From contig JBOHFR010000004.1 in NCBI GenBank assembly GCA_050699715.1, positions 62,001-126,000 on the forward strand: 64,000 nucleotides of DNA, in the 5' to 3' direction. Shown here piece after piece: positions 44,281 through 53,421 of this stretch. The position numbers and the translations under genes were made by a program. Positions within the stretch are counted from its first letter, which is position 1. Each line of letters starts with the position of its first letter. The notes beneath the pieces are model-generated. The model was not told the origin of the DNA, searched no databases, and saw only the letters and a program-made list of their open reading frames with translations. Source of the DNA: GCA-003244245 sp050699715 (GTDB taxonomy: Bacteria > Actinomycetota > Actinomycetes > Mycobacteriales > Pseudonocardiaceae).

Positions 44281-46179
44281 TCACTGGCGGGCCCGCAGCG
44301 GGAACGTGGTGCTGGTCTTGCCCGAGGCCGACGCCGGGATCACCGGCAGGACCAGCGCTGAGGGGTGCTGGGCGTCGTGCAGGACGGTCTGGTGGGCGAC
44401 GCTGGTGTCGGTGCTCTCCCCCAGCCATGACCCGGTGTTGGGGTTCGGGTCGAACTGGGGGAAGTCGCTGGAGGAGATCTCCAGGCGGATCCGGTGGCCG
44501 GCGCGGAACAGGTTGCTCGTCGGCCACACGGTGATCGTGTACTGGTAGATCGTGTCCGGCTCGATCGGCGTCGGCGCGCTGCTTGATTCCCGGAAGCTGG
44601 CCCGCTGGATGCCGTTGTTGAGGTTGACCGCGGTGCCGTCCGGGTGCACGTCGACCAGCTTGGCCGTCCAGTCGGTGTCGGGTGCTGACGAGCTGGCGTA
44701 GAGCGTCACGCTGATCGGCCCGGTCACTTCGGTGTCGGTGGCCAGCGGCGGGGTGGTGTACACCAGCACGTCCGGTCGCTGCTCGACGGAGCGCTGGTCA
44801 TAGGGCCCCTGTGAACCGCCCGGCGCCGCGCAGCAGGAGTGACCACCCACGCTGGGCACGGGGTTGCGCGGATCGTAGTCGTAGGCATCGGGTTGCTGCC
44901 CGGTAGCCGGCGGGCTGGTGACCAATTGACCATCACCCCGTGCCGAGGCGGCATGCCCGCCGCTGGACAAATAGTAGCTCGCCCACTGCGTGCCGGGCAG
45001 CGGCCAGGCCGTCGCGGTTTTCCAGACGTTCGCGCCCATCTCGAAGTAGTTGACCGTCGGGCCGTTACTCACGCCGTTGTCGATACCTTTGAGGAAATGA
45101 TCCCACCACGCCAGCATCAGCTCGTTGACCGGGGAGTTACCGACTGGCCCGATCTGCTTGAGCATCGGTGCCTCAATACTGTTGGGCCGGCCCCAGCCGA
45201 TGTGGTCCCAGGGGCCGATCACGATCCGCTGGTTGGCGCGCGCCAACGCTGATCCACCGGAGCTGACCATGCCGGTGAAGTTGTGCACACCACCGGCGAG
45301 GAACGCATCGTACCAGCCCTCAACGTCCAACACCGGAATATTAATGTCGGAGTAGTGTCGCTGTGGTGCCCACTGCTGCCAGTACGGGCCGTCGGTGCGG
45401 TGCGCGATCCAGTCGTAGAAGTACGGCGCGACCGTGCCGTCACCGGGGTGAAGCGGTGGAAAGCTGCGATACGGGGTGTACCGCAGCCAGGTGGCGGTGT
45501 CCTGGCGATCCTGGGTGAGCTGCTGGGCAACCTTGGTGTCACCGCGATTCTTGGCTGCGGACAAGGCGAGGCCGTCCATCACCCACGGTTCGATGAAATT
45601 CAGCCGGAACGCGCCGTTCTCATAGGTCCAGCCGTCATAGTAGTCCGAGGAGGTGTTGGCCGGCACGATCGTGGTCAGATGCGGCGGAGCGGTCTCGGCG
45701 GCCAGCCACTGGGTCGCGCCGACGTAGGACGAGCCGTACATGCCGACCTTGCCCGACGATCCGGGCAGTTTCGCGGCCCACTCGACGCTGTCATAGCCAT
45801 CATCGCGGTCGTTGGTGAACTCCGAGAACGTGCCCCCGGAGGCGAACTGCCCCCGGATGTCCTGGACAACCACCAGGTAGCAGTGCGAGGCGAACCAACC
45901 CGGACGCTCATATCGCGAGGGCCGGACCTGCGTGGCCTCCTTGTCATACTGCGTGCGCACCAAGATCACCGGCACCGGCTGGGACGTGGCGGGCCGGTAC
46001 ACGTCGGCGCGCAACGTGGTGCCGTCGCGCATCGGCACCGCCACGTTGGCCGTTTTCGTCACCGCGCACGGGCCGGCACCCGACGGTGGCGGCCCGGCCA
46101 CGGCACATGCCGTGGCACCCAGCAAGCTCACCACGACCGCCGCCACCCCAGACTTGCGCAACCAGCGCACGACGCTCAC
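44281..46179 (-). CDS. CocE/NonD-family hydrolase, secreted lipoprotein-like
   Basis: A 632-residue alpha/beta hydrolase of the X-Pro dipeptidyl-peptidase/cocaine-esterase family. The N-terminus has a signal with a lipobox-like LLGATAC, suggesting membrane anchoring outside the cell. The nucleophile elbow is KVGMYGSSYVGATQW (Ser), with VMVPMRDGTTLR-type start (NVAVPMRDGTTLRADVYRPA) and a C-terminal jelly-roll (PISVTLYASSSAPDTDWTAK). GTG 46179 is preferred; the frame is open to 46221. It converges with the DUF397 gene with 6 bp between. Confidence 0.9.
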   Translation of the reverse strand: MSVVRWLRKSGVAAVVVSLLGATACAVAGPPPSGAGPCAVTKTANVAVPMRDGTTLRADVYRPATSQPVPVILVRTQYDKEATQVRPSRYERPGWFASHCYLVVVQDIRGQFASGGTFSEFTNDRDDGYDSVEWAAKLPGSSGKVGMYGSSYVGATQWLAAETAPPHLTTIVPANTSSDYYDGWTYENGAFRLNFIEPWVMDGLALSAAKNRGDTKVAQQLTQDRQDTATWLRYTPYRSFPPLHPGDGTVAPYFYDWIAHRTDGPYWQQWAPQRHYSDINIPVLDVEGWYDAFLAGGVHNFTGMVSSGGSALARANQRIVIGPWDHIGWGRPNSIEAPMLKQIGPVGNSPVNELMLAWWDHFLKGIDNGVSNGPTVNYFEMGANVWKTATAWPLPGTQWASYYLSSGGHAASARGDGQLVTSPPATGQQPDAYDYDPRNPVPSVGGHSCCAAPGGSQGPYDQRSVEQRPDVLVYTTPPLATDTEVTGPISVTLYASSSAPDTDWTAKLVDVHPDGTAVNLNNGIQRASFRESSSAPTPIEPDTIYQYTITVWPTSNLFRAGHRIRLEISSSDFPQFDPNPNTGSWLGESTDTSVAHQTVLHDAQHPSALVLPVIPASASGKTSTTFPLRARQ

Positions 46180-46286
46180 CCCCACTACGGGTGTACACGG
46201 CTGGCAGCCAGCCGACAACATGCAGCCAGCAGACGCGACGGTACCAACAGCGCGGAGCGCCTACGTAGTGCCGATCGATTAAGTAA

Positions 46287-46325
46287 GTACCGATAGGCCA
46301 TTCTCGTCAGTACTGGTAGGCCATT
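46287..46325. promoter_or_regulatory. Direct repeat upstream of the PKS operon
   Basis: GTACCGATAGGCCATT (46287-46302) and GTACTGGTAGGCCATT (46310-46325) match at 14 of 16 positions with a 23-bp period. They lie in the 528-bp gap between the divergent hydrolase and the synthase operon, so they could be activator sites for either. Confidence 0.45.
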
Positions 46326-46485
46326 GGGGTTTTCCATGACTCTCTTGACTCATCGCTCTCACCTAGTGTTACTATTGGCGAGTCCGTAGCCCTGAATGAG
46401 GGTCGGTGGCGGGGTACGATAGGGCGGGGGGCCTGGGCGTGCTCAACACAATCGTGGTGGCAACTCTACTGACCACCAACTCAAC

Positions 46486-46501
46486 GTTAGTTATGGCTAA
46501 C
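46486..46501. promoter_or_regulatory. Short palindrome in the PKS promoter region
   Basis: GTTAG, a 6-nt TTATGG spacer and CTAAC form a 5-bp-arm palindrome. Just after it, a duplicated GACAGCCCAGGGCC (46518-46531 and 46552-46565) recurs. The rest of 46180-46707 shows no gene. Confidence 0.3.
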
Positions 46502-46633
46502 AGAGCTGTGTCTGAGAGACAGCCCAGGGCCTGAGAGACAGCTGCCTTAGCGACAGCCCAGGGCCCTAGAGCCAACCCACGGCATTGGCCACCTGCACGA
46601 GGTCGGCATGCCTTTCAACCACCGCGCCATTTC

Positions 46634-46685
46634 CTAGGGACCAAGGATCCCTAGCGACACCGTGCGGACTACCGGGCTAGCCCGG
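46634..46685. promoter_or_regulatory. Two palindromes next to the PKS start
   Basis: CTAGGGA and TCCCTAG (46634-46640 and 46648-46654) face each other, and CCGGGCTAGCCCGG (46672-46685) is a perfect 14-bp palindrome. It ends 22 bp before the ATG at 46708, with the GGAGGACAGGG ribosome site between. They may act as an operator or as leader RNA hairpins. Confidence 0.4.
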
Positions 46686-46707
46686 ATACAGGAGGACAGG
46701 GCCGAGG

Positions 46708-49700
46708 ATGAGCAGGCTGCAAGAGCGAGAGCTGGTTGTGGGGATCACCCCTTTCGAGGAGCCCAACGCCCCTCTTGTGGTGGCGCTCGCGCGAGCCGGC
46801 GCGGTGGGTGTGCTGGACCTGGGCCGGAACGCTAGCTGGGCGCGGGCCGCGCTGGCGGACGTCCGCCGATGGTGGCCCGGTGGTTTCGGGGTCCGGGTAC
46901 CGGCGCAGTGCCCGCTGTCACCCGCCGAGCTGCCCGAGCAGGTTGAGGTGGTCGTGCACGGGCCCGGTTCACGGTGGCCCTCCGAGCCAGGGCGGCGCTC
47001 GTTCGTCGAGATCACCTCGGTGGCGCAGGCCCGCGCAGCGGTCCGGGCCGGGGCGTACGGGCTGATCGCCAAGGGCGCCGAAGCCGGCGGCCGGGTCGGT
47101 ACCACCACGACATTCGTGCTGCTGCAACAGGTGCTGGCCGATCCGCGGATCGGCGTCCCGGTGTGGGCAGCCGGTGGGATCGGACCGCACACGGCCGCCG
47201 CAGCGATCGCGGGCGGCGCGGCGGGAGTGGTGCTGGACGCGCAGCTGGCGCTCGTGGCCGAGGCCGAGCTGCCGGGCCAGGTCGCCGCGGCGATCCGGGG
47301 GATGGACGGCAGCGAAACCGCGGTCGTCGGTGGTCACCGCCTCTACGCGCGCCCAGACCTGCCCACCGCCGACCCCGAGACGGTCACGACTCGACTCGGC
47401 GCGCGGGACCTGAGTGCGCTGCCGATTGGCCAGGACGGCGCGCTGGCCGCTGCGCTGGCACAGCAGTACGTGACCGCTGGAGGCGTGGTGGCCGCGGTCC
47501 GCACCGCGGTCACCGACCAGTTGCGCACTGCCGCCCAATTGCCATCGACCCAGCCGCTGGTGGTGCAGGGGCCGATGACCCGGGTCAGTGATCAGGCCGG
47601 ATTCGCCGCGGCAGTGGCGGCCGAGGGGGGGTTGCCGTTTCTGGCGTTGTCCCTGAGCAGCGGCGAGCAGACCCGGATCCTGCTGGAACAGACCGCGGCC
47701 CTGCTGGGTGGGCGGCCATGGGGGGTGGGCATCCTCGGGTTTGTCCCACCTGAGGTCCGCGACGCGCAGCTGGCCGCGGTGCACCAGGTGCGCCCCCCGT
47801 ATGCGCTGATCGCCGGAGGCCGGCCGGCGCAGGCGGTGCCACTGGACGCCGCCGGAATCGAGACGTTCCTGCACGTGCCCTCCCCCGGCTTGCTGGACCG
47901 GTTCCTGGCCGAGGGGGCCCGGCGGTTCGTGTTCGAAGGCCGGGAATGCGGCGGGCACGTTGGGCCCAGGGCCAGCTTCCCGCTGTGGGAGATCCAGCTG
48001 CAGCGGCTGCTCGGCTACGACGACACGCACAGCTGCGCCGGCCAGCTACAGGTGCTATTCGCTGGAGGCATCCACGACGAGCGCTCTGCCGCCATGGTGA
48101 CCGCGCTGGCCGCTCCCCTGGCGGCGCGGGGCGGCCGGATCGGGGTGTTGATGGGCACCGCGTACCTGTTCACCGAGGAGGCGGTCATAGCTGGAGCCAT
48201 CCGGCCGGGGTTCCAGCAGGCCGCGCTGGCCTGCGAGCGCACCGTGTTGCTGGAGACCGCACCCGGCCATGCCACCCGCTGCGCGGACTCGCCGTACCTG
48301 CGCACGTTCACCGAGACCCGGGCCCGGTTGGCGGCCGCCGGAGTGCCGCGCGAGCAGATGTGGGCTGAGCTGGAGCAGCTCAACCTGGGTCGGCTGCGCA
48401 TCGCCAGCAAGGGGCTGCGCCGCGACGGCGACGCCCTGGTCGCGGTGGACGAGGACGTCCAGCACCACGACGGCATGGTCATGCTCGGCGAGGTAGCCAC
48501 GCTGCGCTCGGTAACCACCACCATCGAGACGTTGCACGCCCAGGTGACCACGGGCGCGGCCGGCTTCCTCGCCGCCAGGGTCGCTGAACTAGGTGCCGAG
48601 CCGACCGACTGTGATCAGCCGACCCAGGCATTGGACGTGGCCATCGTCGGCATGGCCGGAGTGTTCCCCGGAGCCAAGGACCTAGCCGGCTACTGGGCCA
48701 ACGTGCTGGCCGGGGTGGATGCGGTCACCGAGGTTCCCCCTGACCGATGGGACTCAGCGGTGTACCGCAAGCCTGCGGCCTACGGTGGCTTCCTGCCGGA
48801 CATCCCGTTCGATGCGCTGGCCTACGGCATCCCACCGGCCGCGCTGGCCAGCATCGAACCGGTCCAGCTCCTGGCACTGGAAGTGGCCGCCCGCGCGCTG
48901 CGCGATGCCGGGTACGCGCAGCGGGTCTTCGACCGGGAACACACCTCGGTGATCTTCGGTGCTGAAGCGGGCGCCGACCTGGCCAGCGCGTACGGGTTCC
49001 GTTCGCTCTACCCGGCCTACCACGGGACGCTGCCGCCCGAGCTGGACGAGCAACTACCGAAGCTGACCGAGGACTCCTTCCCCGGGGTGCTGGCCAACGT
49101 GATCGCCGGCCGGATCGCCAACCGGCTGGACCTCGGCGGCGCCAACTACACGGTGGACGCCGCCTGCGCATCCGCGCTGGCCGCCATCGACCTGGCCTGC
49201 AAGGAGCTGCGGGCCGGCACCAGTGCCATGGTGCTGGCCGGTGGCGCCGACGTGCACAACAGCATCCACGACTATCTGATGTTCGCCTCGGCACAGGCGT
49301 TGTCGCCCACCGGCCGGTGCCGCCCGTTCGACGCCTCCGCCGACGGCATCGCGCTCGGCGAGGGCGTGGCGTGCGTGGTGCTCAAGCGCCTCGCCGACGC
49401 CGAACGTGACGGCGACCGGATCTACGCGGTGATCAAGGGAATCGGCTCAGCCAGCGACGGACGCTCGTTGGGGCTGACCGCGCCGCGCCCGGAGGGGCAG
49501 CGTCGGGCGTTGGACCGCGCCTACCAGATGGCCGGGATCTCACCGGCCGAGGTCGGGTTGGTGGAGGCGCACGGCACCGGCACCGTGGTCGGGGACCGCA
49601 CCGAGCTAGCGGTGTTGACCGAGTTGTTCACCTCGGCCGGCACCCCGACCGGCAACTGCACGCTGGGATCAGTGAAATCCCAGATCGGGCACACCAAGTG

Positions 49701-52700
49701 CGCCGCGGGGATCGCCGGGTTGATCAAGGCGGCGTGCGCGGTGCACACCGGGGTACGTCCGCCAACCGGCCAGCTGCGGGACCCGAACCCGTACTGGGAC
49801 CGCGCCGCCAGCCCGTTCTCCTTCGACGTCACCGCGCGGCCGTGGGCCTCATCGACGCGTCGGGTCGCCGGGGTGAGCGCGTTCGGGTTCGGCGGCACGA
49901 ACTTCCACGCCGTGCTCAGCTCCTATGACGGGGCACCCGGGCCCAGGCACGGGCTGGATGCGTGGCCGGCCGAGCTGTTCCTGTTCGCCGGTGCGGATCG
50001 AGCGGCGGCGGTTGCGGAGATGGACCGGCTGGCCAAGTTGATCGCGACCAATGACGCTGCAGGTCGGCCCTGGCGATTGCGGGATCTCGCCCGGACTGTC
50101 TCAAACAGTGGCCCGCGAGTGTGGGCCGCGGTGGTGGCGCAGGACCTGGACGACCTCGCCATCAAGCTGGCCCAGGCCCGGGACAGCGCTGCCGAGGATG
50201 GCGTGTTCATCGCGTCCGAAGACGGCGAGACGGCGGGTCCGGTCGCGTTCCTGTTTCCCGGGCAGGGCAGCCAACGCCCCGGCATGCTGGCCGACCTGTT
50301 TGTGACGTTCCCGCCGCTGCGTCGATTCCTGGAGCTCGGGGACCGGTGGGCCAGCGCGATGTTCCCGCCGGCCGCCTTCAGCAAGGAGGAGTCGGCGCGA
50401 GCGCGGGCGACGCTGACCGACACCCGGGTCGCCCAACCGGCGCTGGGGGTCGCCGGGTTGGCTATGCATGAGCTGCTCACCTCGCTGGGCGTGCAACCCG
50501 ACCATCTCGGTGGGCACAGCTACGGCGAGCTGGTCGCGCTGGCCGCGGCTGGCGCGCTCGATCCGGCGCAGCTGCCGGAGCTGAGCGAGGCCCGTGGGCA
50601 GGCCATCCTCGCGGCGGCCGGGGCCGATCCCGGTGCGATGGCCGCGGTCACCGGAGCGCCCGAGCAGATCCGGGCAGCGCTCGGGGACGGACCGGTCGTG
50701 GTGGCCAACCACAACTCACCCAACCAGGCCGTGATCTCCGGGCCCACCCCGGCGGTGCAGGCCGCGCTGCATCAGCTCACCGAGGTGGGGCTGGCCGGCA
50801 CGCGCATTCCGGTGGCCTGCGCGTTTCACAGTCCGGTGGTGGCCGGCGCCACTGCGGTTTTCGCCACCGAACTGGAGGGCCGTACCGTCAGGTCACCGCG
50901 ACTGCCGGTGTGGTCGAACACCACCGCCGCGCCGTACCCGGCTGGGCCCGCGGCCATCCGGGCCGCGCTGGCCGCCCACGTCGCCGAGCCGGTCCGGTTC
51001 GTCGAACAGGTGGAGGCGATGTACGCGGCCGGGGCGCGGGTCTTCGTCGAGACTGGCCCAGGCCGGGTGCTCACCCAACTTGTCGGCACGATCCTCGCCG
51101 ACCGGCCGCACGTCGCGGTCGCCACCGACGTGCCGGGTGAGCCCGGCTTGCGACGGCTGTTGCTGGCGCTCGCCGAGCTGGCCGTCGCGGGGGTACCGGT
51201 CGATCCGACCAGGCTGTTTCACGGCCGGGACACCCAACCGGTGCCGGTATCTGGGTCCGCGCTGCCCTGCCGGCCCGGCTGGCTGGTCAACGGCCATCTG
51301 GTCAAGACCGCCGAAGGGCACCACCTGCCGGGCGGGTTACGCCCGGCCCGACAGGTGGCCCACCAGGTGACTGGGCCAATTTCTGGACCACATTCTGGGC
51401 CAGCGGCCAGCGCCGAGGACGGGCGGAACGCGGCCGTCCTGGAATTCTTGCGCAGCACTCGTGAGCTTGTCGCAGCCCAGCGCGAAATCATGCTCGGCTA
51501 CCTGGGTACGACTGCGCCACCCGCGCTGCCGGCTGCCCCAATGCAGACCGAACCAGTGCAACTCACTACGGCGCAGCCCACCATCGTTGGCGACCAGGTA
51601 CCCGAATCGGGTCTTGCCGAGCCGGCTGACCTGACACCGGAGACGGTGCTGGCCACCGTCCGGTCGCTGGTGAGCGAGCGAACCGGCTACCCAGTGGACA
51701 TGCTCGAGGCCGACCTCGATCTCGAGGCGGACCTGAGCATCGACTCGATCAAGCGGACCGAGTTGATCGGTCTGCTCATCGACCGACTCGGGTTGGCTCG
51801 TACCGGTTGCGCGCTGGATGAATCAGTGATGGAAGAACTGACCCGGCTGCGGACGCTGCGTGGCATCGTCGGCTGGATCACCAACCGGACCGGCACACCG
51901 CCCCCGGCCACACCAGCTCAGACCACACCACCTCAGCGAGCGCGACGCTACCTCGTCGAGGCCACCGCGTTGCCGCCGCTGGCCGGACCGCCCGATGCGT
52001 CGCTCATCGGGCACCGGATCACCATCCTTGGGGACGGGGTGGGCATCGCGCTGGAGCTGTCCGTGCTGCTAGAGCGGCGCGGCGCCGAGGTACGACTGGC
52101 GAGCCCAGAACAGTCCACCGGGGTGGCGGGGACTGATGCCCTCATCTACCTCGCCGCGCTGGACCGGGGCCGGGAAGCGGTGCTGCCGGAGGGGTTCGCC
52201 ACGCTCCGGGACGCCGTTCTCGGCGGAGTCAGCCAGCTCCTCGTGGTCACCGGCTCGGGTGGCAGGTTCGCTCGGACCCCCAACCCCAACGGTGTCGCCG
52301 GGATCGGGCTACCCGGCCTGGTCCGCACGATCGCCCACGAGTTCCCGGATCGCCTTGTCCGGGTCATCGATGTGAACTCCAAGGAGGAGCCAGTCCACAT
52401 CGCGGGGTACCTGCTCGCCGAACTGCTCACCCCGCACGCGCCCACCGCGGTGGGCTACGCGGCTGGGCAGCGAGTCACGCTGCAACTCGCCCCGACTCCG
52501 CTAGACCCGGGCACAGCCGGCCAAGCCAGGCTCGGGCCGGACTCCGTGGTACTGCTCACCGGTGGCGCCCGCGGCATCACCGCCCGGGTCGCGATCGGCC
52601 TGGCCCAGGCCGGCGCCGGCCACCTGGAGCTGGTTGGCCGAACCCCGCCGCCGGTCGGCGAGGAGGACCCGGTCACCGCGGCGGCGGCCGACCGGGTCGC

Positions 52701-53421
52701 GTTGCGGCGGGTGCTGGCGCAGGCCGGGAACCGTACGCCAGCCGAGATCGAGGCGGCGGCCAGCCGGATCCTCGCCGAACGGGAGATCCGCGCGACGTTG
52801 GCCGAGCTGGCCGGGGTGGCCACCTCGGTTCGCTACGCCGCGGTCGACGTCCGGGACCCAGCGGCGGTCCACGCCTTGGTGCAGAGCGTGTATGAGCGGC
52901 ATGGTCGGCTGGACGGGATCGTGCATGGCGCCGGGGTGCTGGCCGACCGGCTACTAGTCGACAAGACGCCCGAGGGCTTCGCCCAGGTGTGGGCAACCAA
53001 GGTCGACGGGGCACGGGCGCTGGCCGAGGCGGCCCGGGCGGACCTGCGCTTCCTGGTGCTGTTCGGCAGCGTCTCGGGGGTGTTCGGCAACCGGGGCCAG
53101 GTCGACTACTCCGCCGCCAACGACGCGCTGGACACCCTGGCCCGGATCTGGGCCCCCCATGCTCACGGCCGGGTGGTCGCCCTCGACTGGGGGCCGTGGG
53201 CGGCACCCGGCGGTGGGACCGGGATGGTCTCCGCCGAGCTGACCCGTGAGTACGCTCGGCGCGGGATCGGGGTGATCGAACCTGACGACGGGGTCGCGTG
53301 TCTGCTCGCCGAGCTGGCCGGCGGCACCGACCCCCAGGTGGTGTACATGTGCGCCGACCCAGCGCCATTCGAGGTTGGGCCAGTCGAGGTCGGGGCCTGC
53401 GAGGTGGGGCAGGATGGCTGA
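46708..53421 (+). CDS. Iterative PKS/PUFA-like synthase: tandem NMO/PfaD-type ER-KS-AT-ACP-KR
   Basis: A 2237-residue synthase. Residues 1-230 and about 275-600 are two nitronate-monooxygenase-like (PfaD-type enoyl reductase) units; the first has EAGGRVG and the second ECGGHVG at the FMN loop. KS begins near 644, with Cys820 (VDAACAS), His955 (EAHGTGT) and His995 (IGHTK). AT has the GHSYGE Ser1271. One ACP carries DSIKR with Ser1680. KR shows GGARGIT at 1952 and Tyr2134. The ER would reduce enoyl groups, so the chain may be saturated or selectively reduced. Its stop overlaps the next gene by 8 bp. It recalls the PUFA-like cluster annotated in S. coelicolor (SCO0124-0129, from memory). Confidence 0.9.
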   Translation: MSRLQERELVVGITPFEEPNAPLVVALARAGAVGVLDLGRNASWARAALADVRRWWPGGFGVRVPAQCPLSPAELPEQVEVVVHGPGSRWPSEPGRRSFVEITSVAQARAAVRAGAYGLIAKGAEAGGRVGTTTTFVLLQQVLADPRIGVPVWAAGGIGPHTAAAAIAGGAAGVVLDAQLALVAEAELPGQVAAAIRGMDGSETAVVGGHRLYARPDLPTADPETVTTRLGARDLSALPIGQDGALAAALAQQYVTAGGVVAAVRTAVTDQLRTAAQLPSTQPLVVQGPMTRVSDQAGFAAAVAAEGGLPFLALSLSSGEQTRILLEQTAALLGGRPWGVGILGFVPPEVRDAQLAAVHQVRPPYALIAGGRPAQAVPLDAAGIETFLHVPSPGLLDRFLAEGARRFVFEGRECGGHVGPRASFPLWEIQLQRLLGYDDTHSCAGQLQVLFAGGIHDERSAAMVTALAAPLAARGGRIGVLMGTAYLFTEEAVIAGAIRPGFQQAALACERTVLLETAPGHATRCADSPYLRTFTETRARLAAAGVPREQMWAELEQLNLGRLRIASKGLRRDGDALVAVDEDVQHHDGMVMLGEVATLRSVTTTIETLHAQVTTGAAGFLAARVAELGAEPTDCDQPTQALDVAIVGMAGVFPGAKDLAGYWANVLAGVDAVTEVPPDRWDSAVYRKPAAYGGFLPDIPFDALAYGIPPAALASIEPVQLLALEVAARALRDAGYAQRVFDREHTSVIFGAEAGADLASAYGFRSLYPAYHGTLPPELDEQLPKLTEDSFPGVLANVIAGRIANRLDLGGANYTVDAACASALAAIDLACKELRAGTSAMVLAGGADVHNSIHDYLMFASAQALSPTGRCRPFDASADGIALGEGVACVVLKRLADAERDGDRIYAVIKGIGSASDGRSLGLTAPRPEGQRRALDRAYQMAGISPAEVGLVEAHGTGTVVGDRTELAVLTELFTSAGTPTGNCTLGSVKSQIGHTKCAAGIAGLIKAACAVHTGVRPPTGQLRDPNPYWDRAASPFSFDVTARPWASSTRRVAGVSAFGFGGTNFHAVLSSYDGAPGPRHGLDAWPAELFLFAGADRAAAVAEMDRLAKLIATNDAAGRPWRLRDLARTVSNSGPRVWAAVVAQDLDDLAIKLAQARDSAAEDGVFIASEDGETAGPVAFLFPGQGSQRPGMLADLFVTFPPLRRFLELGDRWASAMFPPAAFSKEESARARATLTDTRVAQPALGVAGLAMHELLTSLGVQPDHLGGHSYGELVALAAAGALDPAQLPELSEARGQAILAAAGADPGAMAAVTGAPEQIRAALGDGPVVVANHNSPNQAVISGPTPAVQAALHQLTEVGLAGTRIPVACAFHSPVVAGATAVFATELEGRTVRSPRLPVWSNTTAAPYPAGPAAIRAALAAHVAEPVRFVEQVEAMYAAGARVFVETGPGRVLTQLVGTILADRPHVAVATDVPGEPGLRRLLLALAELAVAGVPVDPTRLFHGRDTQPVPVSGSALPCRPGWLVNGHLVKTAEGHHLPGGLRPARQVAHQVTGPISGPHSGPAASAEDGRNAAVLEFLRSTRELVAAQREIMLGYLGTTAPPALPAAPMQTEPVQLTTAQPTIVGDQVPESGLAEPADLTPETVLATVRSLVSERTGYPVDMLEADLDLEADLSIDSIKRTELIGLLIDRLGLARTGCALDESVMEELTRLRTLRGIVGWITNRTGTPPPATPAQTTPPQRARRYLVEATALPPLAGPPDASLIGHRITILGDGVGIALELSVLLERRGAEVRLASPEQSTGVAGTDALIYLAALDRGREAVLPEGFATLRDAVLGGVSQLLVVTGSGGRFARTPNPNGVAGIGLPGLVRTIAHEFPDRLVRVIDVNSKEEPVHIAGYLLAELLTPHAPTAVGYAAGQRVTLQLAPTPLDPGTAGQARLGPDSVVLLTGGARGITARVAIGLAQAGAGHLELVGRTPPPVGEEDPVTAAAADRVALRRVLAQAGNRTPAEIEAAASRILAEREIRATLAELAGVATSVRYAAVDVRDPAAVHALVQSVYERHGRLDGIVHGAGVLADRLLVDKTPEGFAQVWATKVDGARALAEAARADLRFLVLFGSVSGVFGNRGQVDYSAANDALDTLARIWAPHAHGRVVALDWGPWAAPGGGTGMVSAELTREYARRGIGVIEPDDGVACLLAELAGGTDPQVVYMCADPAPFEVGPVEVGACEVGQDG

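Noticed and set aside
46372..46575. Small minus-strand ORF in the synthase leader
   Set aside because: It overlaps repeats, lacks motifs and is likely chance.
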